Assembly: GCA_000752035.1 (NCBI GenBank)
Contig: CCFE01000016.1
Span: 1-64,000 of the forward strand
Source: Bacillus rubiinfantis
GTDB lineage: Bacteria > Bacillota > Bacilli > Bacillales > Cytobacillaceae
Reading direction: 5' to 3'
Length of the DNA: 64,000 bases
Shown: piece after piece, positions 8,788 through 16,292 of the stretch
Layout of the letters: each line of letters starts with the position of its first letter
How positions within the stretch are numbered: the first letter of the stretch is position 1
Made by a program: the position numbers and the translations under genes
The notes under the pieces: generated by a model
What the model was told of the DNA's origin: nothing
The model's database searches: none
The model's input: the letters and a program-made list of their open reading frames with translations, nothing else

Positions 8788-9795
8788 ATGCGGGTGGAGG
8801 TGATTGTCATTTGTATTAAAAATCGAGATGTATCGTTAACATTAGCCGGATTGATTGCGGCGCAAGCCCGACTTCCCGAGCACCATCCTGTTGTACCCGT
8901 GTTATCCGCAAGACAGGCCGCTATTGAAGCAGGCATCGGCGGGGAAGAACGGTTGGCCGAAGTCCTCGTTAAATCCCCCTTTCCATTCGAGAACCACATC
9001 TTTCACGACTTGTCCCTTTCATCTGATACCCAGTTTGACACCCACTGCTTAACTCCTTGGTTTGGATTGATTTTTGAAGTGAAAAATATCAGCGGCGTCC
9101 TCGACTTCAAAGAGAACCCGCCGCAATTAATCAGCACGAAGGAGGATGGCCAGATTTGCGGCTATGAAAACCCGGCGGCACAGCTGCAGCGAAACTGTGA
9201 GTTTTTGAAAGAATGGCTTTGGCGCCGCGAGTTCACGCTTCCCGTCTACGGCGCAGTCGTCCTTGCCTACCCAAAACAGATTGTCAGAACACCCCCATCC
9301 CGAACGAAGATCCTATTTCCAACCTTAGTTCCATCATTTTTGAAATCACTGCCACGACAGGAGCCGCTGCTATCTCAGGATACCTTTAATTGGCTATCTT
9401 CTGATCTGCTAGCGAATCATCATCGCTTTATTCCGCAGCCCGTCAGTGACGTATACAACCTTTCTTATCGTGAGTTCCAATCTGGGGTCCGCTGTACGGC
9501 CTGCGGCAGAGTCGGCATGGTGAAAAAACCACGGTCATGGGCTTGTCGATTTTGTGACACACGCGACCCATTAGCCCATGAGCAAGCTTTGCTCGAGTGG
9601 TTTTTACTGGTGAAGCGCACAATCACAAATCGCGAGTGCCGCGAGTTTTTGGGAGTGGATATCAAGACGGCCAGCCGTATTTTAAAAGGGATGAATTTTA
9701 ACACTCAAGGCACATACCGGGATCGGGTATATTTAATGAACTTCAGTGAGGAACGTGTACGATTTATTTTAAAAAGGGAAAAACCAATTACGTAA
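8788..9795 (+). CDS. NERD-domain (nuclease-related) protein with C-terminal zinc ribbon
   Basis: The central domain matches the NERD fold: FDTHCLTPWFGLIFEVKNIS holds the E-x-K core of the nuclease-like superfamily. The C-terminal part carries two Cys pairs (CTAC and CRFC) of a zinc ribbon, followed by a short helical region that may bind DNA. The role is unknown; NERD proteins are inferred to act on DNA or RNA, often with helicases, but none is nearby. The start is uncertain: the ATG at 8788 precedes a perfect GGAGGTGA (8796-8803) that would instead serve an ATT codon at 8809. The family N-terminus ('x-I-K-x-R-x-V-S-L') fits the later start. Confidence 0.82.
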   Translation: MRVEVIVICIKNRDVSLTLAGLIAAQARLPEHHPVVPVLSARQAAIEAGIGGEERLAEVLVKSPFPFENHIFHDLSLSSDTQFDTHCLTPWFGLIFEVKNISGVLDFKENPPQLISTKEDGQICGYENPAAQLQRNCEFLKEWLWRREFTLPVYGAVVLAYPKQIVRTPPSRTKILFPTLVPSFLKSLPRQEPLLSQDTFNWLSSDLLANHHRFIPQPVSDVYNLSYREFQSGVRCTACGRVGMVKKPRSWACRFCDTRDPLAHEQALLEWFLLVKRTITNRECREFLGVDIKTASRILKGMNFNTQGTYRDRVYLMNFSEERVRFILKREKPIT

Positions 9796-9833
9796 AAAGG
9801 TGGGGGCATTTCTAAGAGAGAGTGTTTGCTCCC

Positions 9834-10590
9834 TTTACGAGAGTAACTGTACGCTTTACGAGAGTAACTGTGCTCTTTACGAGAGTAACAGCACTCTTTA
9901 CGGGAGTAATCTCTGCCAGAGACAGTGTTTGCTCCCTTTACGAGAGTAATCGCACCCTTTACGGGAGTAACAGCACTCTTTACGAGAGTAAACGTGCCCT
10001 TTACGAGAGTAATCTCTGCCAGAGAGAGTGTTCGCCCCCTTTACGAGAGTAATCGCACCCTTTACGGGAGTAAACGTGCCCTTTACGGGAGTAATCTCTG
10101 CCAGAGAGAGTGTTTGCTCCCTTTACGAGAGTAACTGTGCTCTTTACGAGAGTAAACACACTCTTTACGGGAGTAAACGTGCCCTTTACGGGAGTAACCT
10201 CTGCCAGAGAGAGTGTTCGCCCCCTTTACGAGAGTAACTGTACTCTTTACGAGAGTAACAGCACTCTTTACGAGAGTAAACGTGCTCTTTACGGGAGTAA
10301 CCTCTGCCAGAGAGAGTGTTTGCTCCCTTTACGAGAGTAACAGCACTCTTTACGGGAGTAATCTCTGCCAGAGAGAGTGTTTGCTCCCTTTACGAGAGTA
10401 ACTGTGCTCTTTACGAGAGTAACAGCACTCTTTACGGGAGTAATCTCTGCCAGAGAGAGTGTTTGCTCCCTTTACGAGAGTAATCGCTCCCTTTACGAGA
10501 GTAATCGCACGCTTTACGAGAGTAAACACACTCTTTACGGGAGTAAACACACTTTTTACGAGAGTAATCGCACTCCTTACAAGAGTAATT
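9834..10590. repeat. Repeat array A: phased 21-bp repeats with 40-bp punctuation
   Basis: About 30 copies of a unit centred on the hyphenated palindrome TTACGAGAGTAA (variant TTACGGGAGTAA) occur every 21 bp. Seven times the spacing stretches to 40 bp to include CTCTGCCAGAG, itself a perfect palindrome, followed by AGAGTGTTTGCTCCC. This gives higher-order blocks of 61, 82 and 103 bp. It fills the gap between the NERD gene and pepT. Reading frames run through it, but they change with the 40-bp blocks and show no consistent start or composition, so I do not call a gene. Confidence 0.9.
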
Positions 10591-10709
10591 TTCATAGCCA
10601 CTTGTTACCATTAGTAATTGCCCTCGCCCCCATGCTGAAAAAATGTGTATCCGCCCCCTCAAAGTGATATGATAAACAAGTACACTAGATGATAAAGGAG
10701 TGCAGCACT

Positions 10710-11948
10710 GTGAAAGATGAATTGATTAAGCGGTTTACTACCTATGTGAAGGTGGATACGCAGTCAGATGAGAACAGCGAAACTTGTCCGTCGACTGAAG
10801 GACAGTGGACGCTGCTCCACATGCTGGTCGATGAGCTCAAACAGATCGGCATGAAAGAGGTTACGATTGATGACAACGGTTATGTGATGGCGACCTTACC
10901 AGCGAACACTGACAAAGACAACGTCCCAACCATTGGCTTTCTTGCCCATGTTGATACAGCGACAGATTTTACCGGCAAAAATGTCAATCCGCAAATTCAT
11001 GAAAACTACGATGGCGGCGACATCACGCTCAACAAGACGTTAAATGTTGTTCTCTCGCCGAACGACTTTCCAAATTTGAAAAACTATCACGGTCACACGC
11101 TCATCACCACAGATGGCACAACGCTGCTTGGTGCTGACAACAAGGCCGGAGTGACGGAAATCATAACTGCAATGGATTACCTTATTCAACATCCGGAAAT
11201 CAAGCATGGCAAGGTGCGCGTTGCCTTCACACCGGATGAGGAGATTGGCCGCGGACCGCATAAGTTTGACGTTGCCGCATTTAATGCCAAATACGCTTAT
11301 ACCGTTGATGGCGGGCCGCTTGGTGAGCTGGAGTATGAAAGCTTCAACGCTGCAGCAGCAAAAATCACCATCCAAGGCAACAACATTCATCCAGGCTCAG
11401 CAAAGGACAAAATGGTTAACTCGATGAAGATTGCCATGGAATTACATAGTCAGCTCCCAGCCCAGGAGGCACCAGAGCATACCGAACATTACGAAGGCTT
11501 CTATCATTTATTATCATTTAACGGTGATGTTGAACAAACGAAGCTAAACTATATTATTCGCGACCACAGCCGAGAAATTTTCAACAAACGCAAGGACACA
11601 TTGACAAATATTGTGAAACAATTCCAATCGAAATATGGAACTGATAACATCCAGCTCGAATTAAACGATCAATATTACAACATGGGTGAAAAAATTGAAC
11701 CGGTTAAAGAGATTGTCGAGATTGCCCAACAGGCGATGGAAAGCCTGGATATCGAACCAATCATCCAGCCAATCCGCGGTGGTACCGACGGCTCGCAGCT
11801 TTCATTTATGGGACTGCCCACACCAAATATCTTTACTGGCGGCGAAAACTTCCACGGCAAATATGAATTTATCTCAGTTGACAATATGATCAAAGCGACC
11901 GAAACTGTAATTAAAATTGTCAAACTGTTTGAACAAAAAGCAAACTAA
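10710..11948 (+). CDS. pepT: Peptidase T (tripeptide aminopeptidase)
   Basis: A cytosolic M20 metallopeptidase that removes the N-terminal residue from tripeptides. Dizinc ligand motifs are intact: AHVDTA, LLGADNKAG (bridging Asp), PDEEIGRG (catalytic Glu and ligand), YTVDGG, and the late His in FHGKYEF. Length (412 aa) matches B. subtilis and E. coli PepT. The start is GTG at 10710, with AAAGGAG (10694-10700) ideally placed; an upstream in-frame ATG (10689) precedes that site. The start MKDELIKRFTTYVKVDTQSD is typical. The last codons and stop are duplicated downstream in a 41-bp tandem repeat. Confidence 0.96.
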   Translation: MKDELIKRFTTYVKVDTQSDENSETCPSTEGQWTLLHMLVDELKQIGMKEVTIDDNGYVMATLPANTDKDNVPTIGFLAHVDTATDFTGKNVNPQIHENYDGGDITLNKTLNVVLSPNDFPNLKNYHGHTLITTDGTTLLGADNKAGVTEIITAMDYLIQHPEIKHGKVRVAFTPDEEIGRGPHKFDVAAFNAKYAYTVDGGPLGELEYESFNAAAAKITIQGNNIHPGSAKDKMVNSMKIAMELHSQLPAQEAPEHTEHYEGFYHLLSFNGDVEQTKLNYIIRDHSREIFNKRKDTLTNIVKQFQSKYGTDNIQLELNDQYYNMGEKIEPVKEIVEIAQQAMESLDIEPIIQPIRGGTDGSQLSFMGLPTPNIFTGGENFHGKYEFISVDNMIKATETVIKIVKLFEQKAN

Positions 11949-12031
11949 CTTCGAAATTTACAGGCTGCTTCAGACAAAAAGCAAACTAACCTCGAAATTT
12001 ACAGGCTGCTTCAGACAAAAAGCAAACTAAC
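11934..12031 (+). repeat. 41-bp tandem repeat copying the pepT 3' end
   Basis: The motif CAAAAAGCAAACTAAC starts at 11934 (spanning the last pepT codons and stop), 11975 and 12016, giving a strict 41-bp period. The intervening text (CGAAATTTACAGGCTGCTTC) is also repeated with one change. The array has about 2.4 copies, so the gene's end has been tandemly duplicated. Confidence 0.9.
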
Positions 12032-12041
12032 CTTTAAATGA

Positions 12042-12095
12042 AAAGCCAGTTACCAGGTTGAAGGAAAAGTCAACCGGTAACTGGCTTCATTTTTA
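12042..12095. terminator. bidirectional terminator between pepT and gltC
   Basis: A long stem (AAGCCAGTTACC / GGTAACTGGCTT) is followed by ATTTTTAATT. It separates convergent pepT (+) and gltC (-) and overlaps the last codon of gltC. Confidence 0.85.
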
Positions 12096-12998
12096 ATTCT
12101 TATAGCGATCAAGAATGCTGAAAAATTCGCCGAGAAATTCATAAAATAGCTGCTCGGTTGGCAGCAGCGACCGTTCGCTAGGAATAATGATGCCAACAGT
12201 CCGCGTCACATCAGGCTCGGTAACGGGAATCTTTACCGTTGAACGCGGCACACCGTCAATTAAGGTAATTTCCGGAATTAACGTGACACCTAACCCAGCT
12301 GACACCAGCCCTTTGATGGCATCAATATCCTCACCCTCAAAACCAACCACTGGTTCAAAGCCGAGCTGACCGCAGGCATTTACGATAATTTCCCGTAAAA
12401 TATACCCACTGGGGAACAGCACAAAAGAATCGGCGCGCAAATCATTTAATTTTAAAATTTTTCTCGCTGCCAGCGGGTGATGCTGCGGCAGCAACGCGAC
12501 AATTTTTTCAGTAAACAAGGTCCTGCCGGTAATCTTCTTGACCCGCTTCGGAACGGGGCCGAGAAGCGCTAAATTAAACTCACCTTTGGCAACACCCTCA
12601 ATCAAATGGGCGTAAGACCCTTGAATGAGCTGGAATTTCACCTGCGGATAGCGCTCACGAAATGCGGAGATGGCCGTAGGCATGGTATAAGCCGCTAGAC
12701 TGCTCGGAAAGCCAATCCGAATCGTCCCTTTTTCAGGATCCAATTGTTCCTCCACTTCGCGTTTAGCACTGTCAATCAACTTGATGGCCTGCTCCATTTT
12801 TTCCAAAAGCATTTCGCCAATCGGTGTCAGTTTGACATTTCTTCCCTCGCGGATAAATAAAGGGATGCCCAATTCTTCCTCTAAATTAAAAATTTGTCGG
12901 CTAACTGCTGATTGGGCAACGTGCAGCGCATGGGCAGCCTCTGTTACATGCTCCCGCTTCGCCACCTCAATAAAATATTGAATCTGTCTTAACTCCAA
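12093..12998 (-). CDS. gltC: LysR-family regulator, GltC-like
   Basis: A 301-aa LysR regulator. The N-terminal helix-turn-helix (MELRQIQYFIEVAKREHVTE...AQSAVSRQI) and the effector domain closely follow B. subtilis GltC as I recall it (LALLGPVP, LFTEKI, GEDIDAIKGLVSAG). In B. subtilis GltC activates gltAB when glutamate is needed and responds to 2-oxoglutarate and to glutamate dehydrogenase. Here it is divergent from gdhA, 157 bp away, and gltAB is not in the window. The likely target is therefore gdhA. Symbol by similarity; the target gene is inferred. Confidence 0.85.
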   Translation of the reverse strand: MELRQIQYFIEVAKREHVTEAAHALHVAQSAVSRQIFNLEEELGIPLFIREGRNVKLTPIGEMLLEKMEQAIKLIDSAKREVEEQLDPEKGTIRIGFPSSLAAYTMPTAISAFRERYPQVKFQLIQGSYAHLIEGVAKGEFNLALLGPVPKRVKKITGRTLFTEKIVALLPQHHPLAARKILKLNDLRADSFVLFPSGYILREIIVNACGQLGFEPVVGFEGEDIDAIKGLVSAGLGVTLIPEITLIDGVPRSTVKIPVTEPDVTRTVGIIIPSERSLLPTEQLFYEFLGEFFSILDRYKN

Positions 12999-13155
12999 GC
13001 GTCCGCCCCTCCTTCCAAATCAATCTCATTTCGGCATAAAACCTATCTATTTTTCATATTGCTTAGATTATTTATCCATTATAAAATAAAACAGCATTAA
13101 TAAAAAGAAAATTCAGTAAAAACAACAAGTAAAATGATCAAAGGGGTTGATTCCT

Positions 13156-14538
13156 ATGCAAACAATTGAAGAAGTAAAACAATCCGGAACGCAGGCGGTT
13201 CGGAAATATGTAAGTGAGGTCTTTGAAACCGTCAAACGCCGTAACCCTTTTGAATGTGAATTTCACCAGGCGGTTGAGGAAATTTTTGACTCACTTGTGC
13301 CCGTATTAGAAAAACAGCCAAAGTATATCGAGCAGGGGATTCTCGAGAGAATTGTTGAACCAGAGAGAGTCATTTCATTTCGCGTTCCCTGGGTAGATGA
13401 TTCCGGAAAAATTCAAGTAAACCGCGGTTTTCGCGTCCAATACAACAGCGCCATTGGCCCCTATAAAGGAGGCCTTCGCTTCCATCCTTCCGTCAATGCC
13501 AGCATCATTAAATTCCTAGGCTTCGAACAAATTTTTAAAAACTCGCTAACAGGCCAACCAATTGGGGGTGGCAAAGGAGGGGCTGACTTTGATCCAAAGG
13601 GCAAATCCGATGGCGAAATCATGCGCTTCTGCCAAAGCTTTATGCAAGAGCTTTATCGCCATATTGGACCAGATACCGATGTTCCAGCCGGTGATATCGG
13701 CGTAGGGGCACGGGAAATCGGCTATCTGTTTGGGATGTATAAAAAGCTTCGTGGTAACTTTGAAGCAGGTGTACTTACCGGCAAAGGATTGCCATATGGC
13801 GGCAGTCTTGCCAGAACTGAAGCAACCGGTTACGGTACTGTTTATTTTGTTGAAGAAATGGTAAAGGATAAAGGCTTAAGCTTCCAAGGCAGTACGGTAA
13901 TTGTTTCCGGCTCAGGAAATGTCTCCATTTATGCGATTGAAAAAGCCCAGCAGCTTGGGGCAAAGGTTGTAGCCTGCAGCGATTCTAACGGCTATATCTA
14001 TGATGAAAATGGGATTAACCTAGAAACTGTGAAACGAATTAAAGAGGTCGAGCGCCAACGCATTTACGAATATGTTAACGTTCACCCACAGGCGCAATAT
14101 TTTGAGGGCTGCGCAGGTATTTGGTCGATACCTTGTGAAATTGCTCTACCTTGTGCGACCCAGAATGAAATCGATGAGACAGCCGCAAAAATGTTAGTGG
14201 CCAATGGTGTCAGGGCCGTAGGTGAGGGTGCCAACATGCCATCAACACTTGATGCTGTCAATGTGTTTTTAAATCATGAGGTCCTTTTCGCTCCAGGAAA
14301 GGCCGCAAACGCCGGCGGGGTAGCTGTCTCAGCACTGGAGATGGCACAAAATAGCGCGAGATTGTCTTGGTCGTTTGAAGAAGTCGACCGCAAGCTTCAT
14401 GAAATCATGGTGAATATCTATCAAAATAGCGTTAAAGCCGCAGAAGAGTATGGCTTCCCCGGTAATTTAGTCGTCGGTGCCAATATAGCCGGATTTACTA
14501 AAGTAGCGGATGTTATGATTACCCAAGGCCTAATTTAA
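13156..14538 (+). CDS. gdhA: NADP-type glutamate dehydrogenase
   Basis: A hexameric cytosolic enzyme that reductively aminates 2-oxoglutarate to glutamate. The 460-aa length and sequence match the long NADP-dependent (GdhA) class: FRVQYNSAIGPYKGGLRFHP with the substrate-binding lysines, PIGGGKGGADFDPKGKSD, VPAGDIGVGAREIG (catalytic Asp), GSGNVSIYA (dinucleotide fold), and GANMPST. The ATG at 13156 has AAAGGGG 9 nt upstream; a TTG at 13147 abuts that site. This anabolic class differs from the catabolic RocG/GudB type of B. subtilis. Confidence 0.95.
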   Translation: MQTIEEVKQSGTQAVRKYVSEVFETVKRRNPFECEFHQAVEEIFDSLVPVLEKQPKYIEQGILERIVEPERVISFRVPWVDDSGKIQVNRGFRVQYNSAIGPYKGGLRFHPSVNASIIKFLGFEQIFKNSLTGQPIGGGKGGADFDPKGKSDGEIMRFCQSFMQELYRHIGPDTDVPAGDIGVGAREIGYLFGMYKKLRGNFEAGVLTGKGLPYGGSLARTEATGYGTVYFVEEMVKDKGLSFQGSTVIVSGSGNVSIYAIEKAQQLGAKVVACSDSNGYIYDENGINLETVKRIKEVERQRIYEYVNVHPQAQYFEGCAGIWSIPCEIALPCATQNEIDETAAKMLVANGVRAVGEGANMPSTLDAVNVFLNHEVLFAPGKAANAGGVAVSALEMAQNSARLSWSFEEVDRKLHEIMVNIYQNSVKAAEEYGFPGNLVVGANIAGFTKVADVMITQGLI

Positions 14539-14566
14539 AAAATCCCCCGCAATGGGGGATTTTTTT
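14537..14566 (+). terminator. gdhA terminator
   Basis: The stem AAAAAATCCCCC / GGGGGATTTTTTT with a short loop overlaps the gdhA stop codon. It is a classical intrinsic terminator, symmetrical enough to act on both strands. Confidence 0.93.
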
Positions 14567-14570
14567 CGAT

Positions 14571-14661
14571 TCGCTAATAAAATCTGAAATTCGCTAATAA
14601 ACGGTTCAGATTCGCTAATAAAATAAAAAATTCGCTAATATCCATCTCGAATTCGCTAATA
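14571..14661. repeat. Repeat array B1: TTCGCTAATA repeats
   Basis: TCGCTAATA occurs at 14571, 14591, 14612, 14632 and 14653, so the spacing alternates 20 and 21 bp (mean 20.5). Between cores the sequence is variable and AT-rich. The same core and the same 20/21 alternation recur at 45077-45167. Confidence 0.88.
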
Positions 14662-14759
14662 AAATAAAATCCCATTGACATCCCCATCAAATCCTTGTCA
14701 CCGTTACATGGTTTCCACTCCAATGGGTACACTAACTACGAAAAAGGAGGGGACATACC

Positions 14760-14891
14760 ATGAATCAGAATCAAGGCAGCACACATGAGTTTGTCAAGCA
14801 ATTGCATGAACGTCAGGAAAAAGATCGCAAAAACCGCCAGCGGCAAGGTGATAATGCGCCAAGCAAACAATTACCAAATAAACAACACTGA
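14760..14891 (+). CDS. DUF4023-family small protein
   Basis: A 43-aa hydrophilic peptide starting MNQNQGSTHEFVKQLHERQE and ending LPNKQH. The pattern 'THEFVxxLHExQEKxxKNxxRQG...LPNKQH' matches the DUF4023 peptides I know from Bacillus and Paenibacillus, which have no known function. AAAAGGAGGGG lies about 10 nt upstream of the ATG. It is monocistronic and rich in charged residues, with no membrane segment. Confidence 0.85.
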   Translation: MNQNQGSTHEFVKQLHERQEKDRKNRQRQGDNAPSKQLPNKQH

Positions 14892-14901
14892 TTGCACACG
14901 A

Positions 14902-14934
14902 AACAGGCCACGATTGCAGCAATCGCGGCTTGTT
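14902..14934. terminator. possible terminator hairpin between DUF4023 gene and L,D-transpeptidase gene
   Basis: An imperfect stem, GGCCACGATTG / CAATCGCGGCT extended by AACA/TGTT, lies between convergent genes. There is no T-run, so termination is not certain. Confidence 0.4.
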
Positions 14935-14946
14935 CCCGGTTCAAAG

Positions 14947-16167
14947 TTATTGAATTTGCGTCGACGCGGTTACGACCGTTTCCAACTCTGAATGATCATT
15001 GAGTGAAATTGCAGCCATATCGGCACTCACATAAAGGTAATACCACTTCTCCTCATACTTTAACCAGCTCGTTATAGTTGGCGAATGACCATCAACATAA
15101 TATCTTTCTCCAGATACCTGCAGCCAGCTTGTTGCGACGGAATCATTATTTCCCGAAAAATCAGGTCCGTGATGACTGCTTAACCACGTATTTTCAATAA
15201 ATCCACTTCCATTCAAATAGTACCATGTACCTTCTGAATTAACCCAGCCCGTTTGCATCGTGCCTGATTGATCAAGATAATACCATTTATTATCATCCTG
15301 TAACCAGCCCGAATGCATTTCGCCTGATTTAGCAAAATAGTACTTTTTACCATCATCCTCAAACCAACCCGTTTTCATAACACCATTTTTGGAAAAATAA
15401 TAACGTTTCCCTTGGTCGGTTAACCAGCCTGTGTGTACCGCTCCGTTTTCATCAAAATAATACGTTTTGCCGTTTTCCTTAAACCAGCCGACTTTAGCCG
15501 CACCATTAGGCCCAAGATACAACTTTTTGCCGCCGCTTGACACCCAGCCAGTTTGCATCACGCCGCTCTCATTAAAGAAATATTTTTTCCCAGCAATCGT
15601 TTGCCAGCCGGTTTTCGCCGTTCCATTTACAAAGTAATACCGCTTGCCGCTATATTCTTGCCAGCCATTGCTATGTGCCTTGGCAAGCGCGGCAAAACTG
15701 CTGCTGGAATATGTAATAACTACAGGAGTGTAGTGATGAACTTGATTAAATAACCATTCGACCTCAGCATTATGCATCCGAATACAACCTGAACTGACAT
15801 ACCGGCCAATTGAATATTCGTTAGCATTCCCATGAATGGCATAGGTTGTTCCATATGTTCCTCTGGCATCGAGGCCCATCCAGCGTTTCCCTAACGGATT
15901 GCGCGGGTCACCGCCAGGAATTTTTTCCTTATAATAGGGGCGATTGACAATCTTATTGACAATCATAAATTTCCCCTCAGGTGTTAAACCTCTTGTCCGC
16001 CCTGTAGCCACCTTAAACGTCCGCACTAGTTTACCACTCTCGTAAAAGGCGAGAGTATTCGTTTTCTTGTTAATAATCAGCAATTGCGAGGACCCCTTCG
16101 CTTCCGAGGGATGAGCAAAGAAAAACATTCCTAGCAAAACAACAAACAGCAATATCACTTTCTTCAT
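14947..16167 (-). CDS. secreted L,D-transpeptidase (YkuD domain) with GW-type cell-wall/glucan-binding repeats
   Basis: This exported enzyme should cross-link peptidoglycan through 3-3 bonds or attach proteins to it. Signal peptide at 1-23 (ending PSEAKG). The YkuD domain spans about 27-155, with His112 (IHGNANEYSIG) and catalytic Cys128 (SSGCIRM). From about 168 to the end there are roughly eight regular 20-residue repeats of the form GW..x-GK-x-YYF-x-x-x-G-x-M-x-T, and then three divergent ones, as in choline- or glucan-binding proteins. AT-rich upstream DNA holds no clear operator. The catalytic motifs are complete. Confidence 0.92.
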   Translation of the reverse strand: MKKVILLFVVLLGMFFFAHPSEAKGSSQLLIINKKTNTLAFYESGKLVRTFKVATGRTRGLTPEGKFMIVNKIVNRPYYKEKIPGGDPRNPLGKRWMGLDARGTYGTTYAIHGNANEYSIGRYVSSGCIRMHNAEVEWLFNQVHHYTPVVITYSSSSFAALAKAHSNGWQEYSGKRYYFVNGTAKTGWQTIAGKKYFFNESGVMQTGWVSSGGKKLYLGPNGAAKVGWFKENGKTYYFDENGAVHTGWLTDQGKRYYFSKNGVMKTGWFEDDGKKYYFAKSGEMHSGWLQDDNKWYYLDQSGTMQTGWVNSEGTWYYLNGSGFIENTWLSSHHGPDFSGNNDSVATSWLQVSGERYYVDGHSPTITSWLKYEEKWYYLYVSADMAAISLNDHSELETVVTASTQIQ

Positions 16168-16292
16168 AGTTAATCTCTCCAGTTTAATAGTTAACCTGAA
16201 GATAGCATAATATTTCTGAATATTTTGTCAAAATTTATCAACTACCCAAAAAATTCTTATATTCTATTAGAACGATCGAGATAGAAAACCTG

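Noticed and set aside
9834..10590. CRISPR array
   Set aside because: The sequence between palindromes is itself repeated and only a few bases long. There are no unique 30-40 bp spacers and no cas genes. The same holds for arrays B, C and D.
9822..10667. Overlapping short frames through array A, on both strands
   Set aside because: Each restarts at the repeated ATG-like text within the 40-bp blocks and changes frame when block length changes. They are repeat artefacts.
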